Shown here one piece after another: positions 6,001-10,693 of a DNA stretch of 10,693 bases. The position numbers were made by a program, and so were the translations under genes. Positions within the stretch are counted from its first letter, which is position 1. Every line of letters begins with the position of its first letter. The stretch covers positions 1 to 10,693 of the forward strand of contig JAKOSZ010000017.1 in NCBI GenBank assembly GCA_029776555.1, given 5' to 3'. The notes beneath the pieces were generated by a model that searched no databases, was not told the DNA's origin, and worked only from the letters and a program-made list of their open reading frames with translations. The DNA comes from Bacillota bacterium. Its GTDB lineage: Bacteria > Bacillota > Clostridia > Acetivibrionales > JAKOSZ01.

Positions 6001-6759
6001 CTATGATTCGCTGACCTGTTCACTCAGGTAGCTGGTGGCAATTTTTACGTCGCTGGGTTTGTCCACATCGTTGCCTATTTCGGGAAACTCGGATATAATG
6101 GCCTTCCCCTTCATGTCCATCAGCCTGGAAAACTTCTTCTCCACCCTCTTTATCGAAAGGGTGCCCAGCATAAGCTGGAGCATGAAGGTAAAACCCAGTA
6201 TCCAGGCCATTTTAAGGGGATTTTTTCGTGCCTTTAACAGCCTGTCTGCAAATTCATAGCCTCTCTGCAGGATCACGGGGTTTGCGTAAATGATGTTGCC
6301 GCCGGTAAAGACCCCTTCCCTTACTTTCACGTAAGTCCTTTCCACTCCGGGATATTTTACGTCGTTTACCCTCTTCTCAATTATGGGGTAACACAGGTCG
6401 CCTTTTACCTCTTCGCATTTCCTGACAAAATCGTTTATCGCCTCCGGGGTTATCATGGGTATATCGGAGGTGCATATCAACAAATTGCTGCCATAACCCA
6501 GGTAGTTCACCGCTGCCCTGATATTCTCCATTATGGTGCCGTTGCTGTCTATTATGGCGTCCACCTTGTCGTGAAAATACTCCTTAAGCTCTTTTTCGGG
6601 GCCTACAACCACAATTTTACCGATACCTGAAGCGTTTCTGACGGCGTCAATGACATATTCGGCCATATATTTCCCGTTAATGGGAAACAGAGCCTTGTTA
6701 CGTATGTGTTCACTGCCTTTTACAGGCTGTTCTCCTGCAAGTATAACGGCGTTTAACAT
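6001..6759 (-). CDS. MobA-like nucleotidyltransferase (GT-A fold)
   Basis: A 252-residue cytoplasmic NTP transferase of the MobA/GlmU/IspD-like superfamily, which joins a nucleotide to a sugar phosphate, alcohol phosphate or cofactor. The N-terminal nucleotide-binding signature is LNAVILAGEQPVKG (2-15), with Lys22 in NKALFPINGK and the metal-site loop CTSDIPMIT (96-104, Asp99). From about 180 to 205 there is a hydrophobic, basic segment (NPLKMAWILGFTFMLQLMLG) that may touch the membrane. It ends near FPEIGNDVDKPSDV, a MobA-like feature. The substrate cannot be read from sequence. The ATG at 6759 is preferred to one 17 codons upstream (6810), because AAGGGG is nine bases before it and the family signature begins there; the longer form would overlap the GntR gene. 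It follows gntR by 16 bases, so the two are surely one transcript. Confidence 0.85.
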   Translation of the reverse strand: MLNAVILAGEQPVKGSEHIRNKALFPINGKYMAEYVIDAVRNASGIGKIVVVGPEKELKEYFHDKVDAIIDSNGTIMENIRAAVNYLGYGSNLLICTSDIPMITPEAINDFVRKCEEVKGDLCYPIIEKRVNDVKYPGVERTYVKVREGVFTGGNIIYANPVILQRGYEFADRLLKARKNPLKMAWILGFTFMLQLMLGTLSIKRVEKKFSRLMDMKGKAIISEFPEIGNDVDKPSDVKIATSYLSEQVSES

Positions 6760-6775
6760 ACATAAAAACCCCTTT

Positions 6776-7459
6776 TTACTCCTTATCATGCTTTTTAAAA
6801 GAGCTGACAATGGCTATTTCCTGGTTTCTTATGTGCCTTTGAGCTGTTTCACTGGCCCGCTGGGTATCCCGCGCCGCAATCGCTTCGTAGATATCAAGGT
6901 GTTCCTTTACAATCTCTTTAGGACTTATATAGTCCTTCAAATAGATAACCCTGAAGCGGTAGACCTGTTCCCTTAAGTTGCTGGCGATCTGTATAAGCCT
7001 GTCGTTCCTTGACGACTTGTATATTATTTCATGGAACTCCACATCTTTTTTAACCAGGCCGGAAAGGTTGTCCTTCTCCACGTATGAGGCAAACTGGCTG
7101 TGGACGTGCTTTAACATCTGAAGCTCCTCATCGGTTATCCTGACCGCGGAAAGCGACGTGGCAAGGGCATCCAGGGCCGCCCTGACCTCCAGAACGTCCA
7201 TGATGTCCTTCACCGAAAGGTCCGCCACCTGGGCTCCCTTTCTCGGGATTATATGGGCAAGACCCTCCAGCTCCAGCTTCCTGATAGCTTCCCGTACGGG
7301 CGTTCTGCTGACGCCCATCTTTTCAGCCAGCTGCACCTCCATCAGGCGCTCTCCGGGCTTCAGTTCACCCATTATAATCGCTTCTTTCAAAGTGTTAAAT
7401 ATTACTTCTCTTAAAGGTTTGTAATCGTTAAATTTCATCTTAAGCAACTTTCCCGCCAT
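6776..7459 (-). CDS. GntR-family regulator, FadR/FCD subfamily
   Basis: A 227-residue DNA-binding regulator. Residues 14-80 form the GntR winged helix-turn-helix (LKPGERLMEVQLAEKMGVS, then RTPVREAIRKLELEGLA, wing RKGAQV). Residues 85-225 form the all-helical FCD effector domain with its usual metal site: D139 and H143 (DVEFH), H187 (KEHLDIY) and H209 (QRHIRNQE). Such regulators usually bind a small organic acid or a metal and release DNA. AAGGAG lies seven bases before the ATG, fixing the start. It is 79 bases after ispE with no terminator between, and 16 bases before the nucleotidyltransferase. It sits where Bacillus has purR, but it is not PurR, which is a phosphoribosyltransferase-like protein. 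The target is unknown; the operon itself is the first candidate, although no clear palindromic operator was seen. Confidence 0.92.
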   Translation of the reverse strand: MAGKLLKMKFNDYKPLREVIFNTLKEAIIMGELKPGERLMEVQLAEKMGVSRTPVREAIRKLELEGLAHIIPRKGAQVADLSVKDIMDVLEVRAALDALATSLSAVRITDEELQMLKHVHSQFASYVEKDNLSGLVKKDVEFHEIIYKSSRNDRLIQIASNLREQVYRFRVIYLKDYISPKEIVKEHLDIYEAIAARDTQRASETAQRHIRNQEIAIVSSFKKHDKE

Positions 7460-7538
7460 GCCATCTCTCCTTAATACTTGGAATAAACTCTATCTGTAAT
7501 TGCAAAATATATAACTTCCGGTGGCGTTTTGAGTTTCT

Positions 7539-8390
7539 TTACGCGGTATTTGTCAGGCAGCACTCATACCCCTTGCCTTTAAAAAATTCCACCGATTTTT
7601 CCGCCAAGCCGTGATCCTTAAATATTCCGAAAACCGTCGGCCCGCTTCCCGTCATCACGCTCCCCAAAGCCCCGTGCTCAATGAGCAGTTCCTTAATCTC
7701 CCGTATCACGGGATACTTATGCGCCGTCACCGTCTCCAGCACATTCACCATGCCCGACGCCAGGGCCTCAATGTCTCCCCTGCCTATTGCCTTAAGGAGT
7801 TTTTCCATATCCGGCCTCTCTGTTATTTTCTCAAAGTCCAGATTTCTATATACCCAGGGCGTTGAAACCTCAAATGGCGGTTTTACCAGCACAACTCCGG
7901 TCCCGGGCAGCGGCGGCAATCCTGTCAGCTTTTCGCCAATACCCTCGGCCAGCATTGTACCGCCGTAAACGCAAAAGGGAACATCAGCGCCCACCTTCAG
8001 CCCCAGAGCAGCCAATTCCTCCTGGCTCGCATCCACCGAAAACAGCCTGTTTAAGCCTTTCAGCACCGAGGCTGCGTCGGTACTCCCCCCTGCAAGCCCT
8101 GCCGATACGGGTATGCTTTTCTCAATGTGTATATCCACGCCTTTCCCAATCCCATAAGCGCTTAAAAAGAGCCGCGCCGCCTTGTATGCGGTATTGCTCT
8201 CGTCCACAGGAATGGAGCCGCTGTTGCTGGTTACAAAAATGCCTGCTTCCCTTTTCCTGATTATAATTTTATCATGCAGACCAATGGTCTGCATTATCAT
8301 TCTCACGTCATGGTAACCGTCGGGTCTTTTCCCTGTCACATCAAGGGACAGGTTTATTTTCGCTCTCGCCTCGAGCCTTATTACATCCAT
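7539..8390 (-). CDS. ispE: 4-diphosphocytidyl-2-C-methyl-D-erythritol kinase
   Basis: IspE phosphorylates 4-diphosphocytidyl-2-C-methylerythritol with ATP, the fourth step of the non-mevalonate (MEP) route to isoprenoids. The 283-residue GHMP kinase shows ARAKINLSL with Lys11, GYHDVRMIMQTI at 25-36, the ATP-binding glycine loop PVSAGLAGGSTDAA (94-107), the catalytic Asp136 in GADVPFCVYGGT, and the third GHMP motif SVMTGSGPTVFG (244-255). Length and motif spacing are normal. GGAG stands six bases before the ATG. It has its own near-consensus promoter 83 bases upstream and heads the ispE-gntR-nucleotidyltransferase unit. Its place after veg and a spore gene matches the Firmicutes arrangement. 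Confidence 0.97.
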   Translation of the reverse strand: MDVIRLEARAKINLSLDVTGKRPDGYHDVRMIMQTIGLHDKIIIRKREAGIFVTSNSGSIPVDESNTAYKAARLFLSAYGIGKGVDIHIEKSIPVSAGLAGGSTDAASVLKGLNRLFSVDASQEELAALGLKVGADVPFCVYGGTMLAEGIGEKLTGLPPLPGTGVVLVKPPFEVSTPWVYRNLDFEKITERPDMEKLLKAIGRGDIEALASGMVNVLETVTAHKYPVIREIKELLIEHGALGSVMTGSGPTVFGIFKDHGLAEKSVEFFKGKGYECCLTNTA

Positions 8391-8472
8391 GCAAAACTCC
8401 GGTTAACCTTCATATCGGGGCCCAGTACCCCTGTCAAATGCGGGTTTCAACACGCCCAAAGTATTACGAATT

Positions 8473-8501
8473 ATTATATACCAAACGCAAATGGTTTTCA
8501 A
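8473..8501 (-). promoter_or_regulatory. Sigma-A promoter of ispE
   Basis: TTGAAA (8501-8496), a 17-base spacer and a perfect TATAAT (8478-8473) lie just beyond the upstream terminator. Transcription would start near 8466, giving a leader of about 75 bases that contains a GGGG...CCCC hairpin (GGGGTACTGGGCCCC). This is the best promoter in the window. Confidence 0.8.
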
Positions 8502-8508
8502 TAAAGAC

Positions 8509-8530
8509 AAAAAAGCCGCGTCCAGGCTTT
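8509..8530 (-). terminator. Rho-independent terminator after the sipL unit
   Basis: On the minus strand AAAGCC (8530-8525) and GGCTTT (8517-8512) form a six-pair stem around a seven-base loop, with a run of six T ending at 8509. It starts three bases after the stop codon of the small gene at 8534, and the ispE promoter begins right behind it. Confidence 0.75.
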
Positions 8531-8533
8531 AGC

Positions 8534-8638
8534 TTACTCTTCCGCTGCCCTTGGCGGCAAACCCTCTTCCTTCCGAAGAACGCCCTTATGCCCCAATGGG
8601 CGTCGGTTTAAAGAGGGGCATATTTCTTTTTTCGCCAT
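8534..8638 (-). CDS. Probable 34-residue basic small protein downstream of sipL
   Basis: An open frame of 34 codons starts seven bases after the sipL stop and ends with TAA three bases before a terminator. It begins MAKKEICPSLNRR, continues PLGHKGVLRKEEG and ends LPPRAAEE. It is basic in the middle, acidic at the end, with one cysteine and no membrane segment. The tight fit between the sipL stop and the terminator is the main reason to call it a gene. There is no good ribosome site, so it would rely on coupling to sipL translation (AAAAGGG is about 17 bases upstream, inside sipL). In Bacillus this place between veg and ispE holds the spore protein gene sspF, but no sequence likeness is seen. 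A spore role is inference from the neighbour only. Confidence 0.45.
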   Translation of the reverse strand: MAKKEICPSLNRRPLGHKGVLRKEEGLPPRAAEE

Positions 8639-8645
8639 GCGGACA

Positions 8646-10211
8646 TCATTCAGCCCTTTTTACTATAAATACCTGCTGGCCCGGTGTTAAGCCGAATTCC
8701 GTAAGGTTATTGAGCCTTTGAATGTCTTCCACAGTGGTACAGTATTTTTTGGCAACTTTCCACAGGTTATCCCCGGGTTTGGCGAAGTATATCACTATAT
8801 CCGGCAGTGACGCAAGCCTGTGCTCTCCGGCCGGCTGTTCCATTACCCCTGCTGTAACCGGCACCTCCAGCTGCTGGGCCGTCTTGGCCTCCACTCCCAG
8901 GATGATTCTTAGCTCTATCTCGCCGGGAGAGGTCAGGCTGTAGCTGCAGTGTTCCACCCCGGCATTGACTTCACAGTAAGCTCCGGGTTTGGCCTCCTCC
9001 AGGTCCAGCTGGCACTTAAAGGGTATCTCCTTGCCCAGGCGGACAAGAGGGCGGTCACTGTTACTGCTTTCGCAGAGCACGGTGCTGACCACAACGCCGT
9101 CCACCACCAGCCTGTCGCCTTCAATCCCGCTCTCCACCACAATTGGCTTGTTCAGTATGCTCAGTACCTCCAATTCTCCGGCGTCCTCACCTATGAGGGG
9201 TATGAATTCTTTCAGTACAAGCTGGGTCTTCTCCATTTCCTCTATGGTTTCAAACTTCAGGCTCTCTTTCTCAATGTCAATCCTGGCGCTGGGGCTGTAG
9301 GCGTCTTCCACCAGCTCTATCTCCCTTGAGGCAAAACAGGCCAGCCGGATGTTCAAATCCACTTCTCCGCTCAACAGCCTGGTCTCACCGTCGCTGTCCT
9401 CGTCGGTCTCAAACCTTGTGTCCAGGATGGAGTAATCCACCGTAACCTTTGCGTCTTCATCCAGTTCCCCGATTTCCTCTTCCATCTCATAGGGCAGCTC
9501 GTGCTCTATAAACTGGATGCTCCGCCTCTCATCGTCTCCGATATAGAGGGTGGTTATGTTAATGTTGCCCCTGAAAAGGATTTTTCCCTCCGCAAGCTCC
9601 ATTTCCTTGTTCAGCATTTTAATATCCTGCTTGAGGATTTCTAAAACCGACGGCTTCTCGGGCGGAATCACAAACTGCCCCTTTGCCGTATGGGGCAAAT
9701 CCTTTTCTTCCAGAAGGCAGTTGACCCGCACTTTTCCCTTTAGCGTCTGAATGCGGTCGTCGGGCCCAAAGCCGGTGACAATGTTCTGCTCCACCTCTTC
9801 GCAGGCGCTGCAGCTGGCCCGAACAACAGCTTTTATGCTTATTTTTCTCCCGTTGAGGATTTCATGGTCAATGTGCTCAATATCGCATTTGGCCTTAAGC
9901 CTGACGCCCTGCCTTACGCCCTCCATGTCAAGGGTAACGGCGAACTCCGGCTCCGCCTGTATGCTTTTTATGCGCTGCTCAGGCTCGTTGGACAAATACA
10001 ATATATTATACTTTATGACCCCCTTAATGGTTGCCCTGTCCTGTAACGCTTCGGTTTCTCTTATGTAAATATCCCCATCCATGTTGACTATATCCTCTAA
10101 ATCGGGTTTTGTGTCGGGTACGATTATATCACTTTCAATAACCGTCTGCGAAGTTTCTCTCCCAATAACACGGAGTGCCCGGACAAGTTCTTTGACAAGT
10201 TCCACAGACAT
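8646..10211 (-). CDS. sipL: SipL-like spore coat morphogenetic protein (SPOCS/DUF3794 repeats plus LysM)
   Basis: This 521-residue protein has the plan of Clostridioides difficile SipL, which binds SpoIVA through its LysM domain and is needed to build the spore coat around the forespore. The first SPOCS domain (about 20-130) carries the hallmark SDIIVPDTKPDLEDIVNMDG. Two more beta-rich domains of the same kind follow at about 190-315 (ILFRGNINITTLYIGDD) and 330-445 (VVDGVVVSTVLCESS). The C-terminal LysM domain at about 474-518 reads YFAKPGDNLWKVAKKY, then VEDIQRLNNL and LTPGQQVFIV. There is no signal peptide, as expected for a mother-cell protein. The start follows AGGGGG by 11 bases, a little far, but a stop codon rules out longer forms. 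Sporulation control by sigma-E is established for the C. difficile gene and likely here. Its gene order (veg, sipL, ispE) supports the call. Confidence 0.9.
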   Translation of the reverse strand: MSVELVKELVRALRVIGRETSQTVIESDIIVPDTKPDLEDIVNMDGDIYIRETEALQDRATIKGVIKYNILYLSNEPEQRIKSIQAEPEFAVTLDMEGVRQGVRLKAKCDIEHIDHEILNGRKISIKAVVRASCSACEEVEQNIVTGFGPDDRIQTLKGKVRVNCLLEEKDLPHTAKGQFVIPPEKPSVLEILKQDIKMLNKEMELAEGKILFRGNINITTLYIGDDERRSIQFIEHELPYEMEEEIGELDEDAKVTVDYSILDTRFETDEDSDGETRLLSGEVDLNIRLACFASREIELVEDAYSPSARIDIEKESLKFETIEEMEKTQLVLKEFIPLIGEDAGELEVLSILNKPIVVESGIEGDRLVVDGVVVSTVLCESSNSDRPLVRLGKEIPFKCQLDLEEAKPGAYCEVNAGVEHCSYSLTSPGEIELRIILGVEAKTAQQLEVPVTAGVMEQPAGEHRLASLPDIVIYFAKPGDNLWKVAKKYCTTVEDIQRLNNLTEFGLTPGQQVFIVKRAE

Positions 10212-10318
10212 TTTTATTCAATCCCCCTAACCAAGAATATTAGGAATCAGTGTTTGGCGCCGCCACCAGACAAAAAGCATGCCCTGTAAAGCTGCGTCAT
10301 GCTCTGTCCTGCTATGTA

Positions 10319-10349
10319 ATATATATTGCAGACATCCTGGGAATATTAC
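10319..10349 (-). promoter_or_regulatory. Possible sporulation (sigma-E type) promoter of sipL
   Basis: GTAATATT (10349-10342) resembles the sigma-E -35 element and, after 15 bases, ATATATAT (10326-10319) partly matches the -10 element CATACAAT (5 of 8). The region is A/T-rich, so chance matches are easy. The call rests mainly on the known sigma-E control of SipL. Confidence 0.25.
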
Positions 10350-10446
10350 TTAAACAATTCAGCCCTTATGTTCATTTAAGGCCTTGCCGTCCGGGCCCGC
10401 CCTTTGTCCTTCCGGTTTAATCCTTCCTGCAGAATGAGGTAAAATC

Positions 10447-10478
10447 AAAAAAGCAACCGGAAAACATCCGGCTGCTTT
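10447..10478 (-). terminator. Strong rho-independent terminator after veg
   Basis: A 12-pair stem with one G-U pair is formed by AAAGCAGCCGGA (10478-10467) and TCCGGTTGCTTT (10461-10450), with a five-base loop and six T ending at 10447. It ends the veg transcript about 85 bases after its stop and separates it from sipL. Confidence 0.88.
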
Positions 10479-10562
10479 ACCAGCTTGTTAAAAGAAGAGT
10501 GCGCTTTTTTACAATACCCGGGGCTGTCTGTATAACCCCGCCGCTTTTCCGTCCCTACCCGG

Positions 10563-10693
10563 TCAGCTCACCTGTATCTTCCTGTTGTCCTTACACACCA
10601 CCAGTTCCACGGCTTTGGTGAGAACATCCGTATAGCTGAAAGACACCCTTCTGACGGTTTCGAACTCATTTTCGAACTTTATCACAAAAATGC
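10563..10693 (-). CDS. veg: Veg protein, C-terminal half (cut by window edge)
   Basis: The last 43 codons of a gene that enters from the right edge. The segment FVIKFENEFETVRRVSFSY followed by TDVLTKAVELVV closely resembles the end of Bacillus subtilis Veg (FVIQ..., SYSYADILTETVEL), a small conserved Firmicutes protein of about 86 residues tied to biofilm matrix gene expression. The tail CKDNRKIQVS is a little longer than in Bacillus. Its place upstream of sipL and ispE fits the conserved order. The N-terminal half and promoter lie outside the window. Confidence 0.85.
   Translation of the reverse strand, partial: IFVIKFENEFETVRRVSFSYTDVLTKAVELVVCKDNRKIQVS

Larger units (their letters stand above)
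10212..10562 (-). other. 351-base gap between veg and sipL
   Basis: The gap holds the veg terminator (10447-10478), a G/C-rich hairpin-forming stretch before it (CGGGG / CCCCG around 10515-10540) and a long sipL leader. The leader contains a doubled GGAAGGA (10408-10429), two similar blocks CATGCCCTGT and CATGCTCTGT (plus strand, 10278-10307), a possible sigma-E promoter, and a 17-codon frame (MTQLYRACFLSGGGAKH, 10242-10295) behind AGGAC. No confident gene is seen. Confidence 0.5.

Noticed and set aside
6760..6810. Upstream ATG extension of the nucleotidyltransferase
   Set aside because: It would overlap the gntR stop and add residues (MSALLKSMIRSKKGFLC) before the conserved N-terminal signature; a good ribosome site precedes the later ATG.
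6776..7459. PurR, expected after ispE in Bacillus
   Set aside because: The protein has a GntR winged helix and FCD metal site, not the PurR phosphoribosyltransferase fold.
8560..8620. Structured RNA suggested by nested inverted repeats (CCCTCTT / AAGAGGG around ACGCCC / GGGCGT)
   Set aside because: The helices are short and lie within the better supported 34-codon frame; no known riboswitch core was recognised.
8949..9329. A 126-codon plus-strand open frame inside sipL
   Set aside because: It lies wholly antisense to the SPOCS domains, whose hallmark motifs are intact on the minus strand.

Overview
The window looks like a spore-forming, Gram-positive member of the Clostridia or a related Firmicutes line, with moderate GC and AGG- and ATA-rich codon use. 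The evidence is the right-hand end, where the order veg, a SipL-type spore coat gene (SPOCS/LysM), ispE resembles the Firmicutes veg-sspF-ispE region. Good Shine-Dalgarno sites and sigma-A type promoters fit. All convincing genes lie on the minus strand, so transcription runs from high to low coordinates. I cannot name a species.

Right part (10693 to about 8510): the end of veg, a strong terminator, a leader of roughly 235 bases, a 521-residue SipL-like morphogenetic protein, then a probable 34-codon gene seven bases behind it, closed by a second terminator. Middle (8501 to 6001): a near-consensus promoter drives ispE (isoprenoid precursor synthesis), an FCD-type GntR regulator and a MobA-like nucleotidyltransferase. 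The next 370 bases hold no confident gene, only decayed or tiny open frames and a promoter.

Left part (5678 to 1): a promoter precedes an AAA ATPase with a degenerate first AAA module and an intact second one. It is followed by a PspA/IM30 (bacterial ESCRT-III family) protein and by a helical protein with two N-terminal membrane segments. These three look like one envelope module, possibly an ESCRT-III-like filament with its own Vps4-like remodelling ATPase and a membrane partner. This is the most interesting candidate system in the window. Downstream come acpS (acyl carrier protein activation) and an SbcD/YhaO-like nuclease with its SbcC/YhaN-like ATPase partner, which is cut by the window edge.

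Between the two nuclease-complex genes sits a cluster of GGGACAGG...CCTGTCCC palindromes. One copy encodes the last residues of the SbcD-like protein, so the repeat has rewritten its C-terminus. No rRNA, tRNA, CRISPR array or transposase gene was found.
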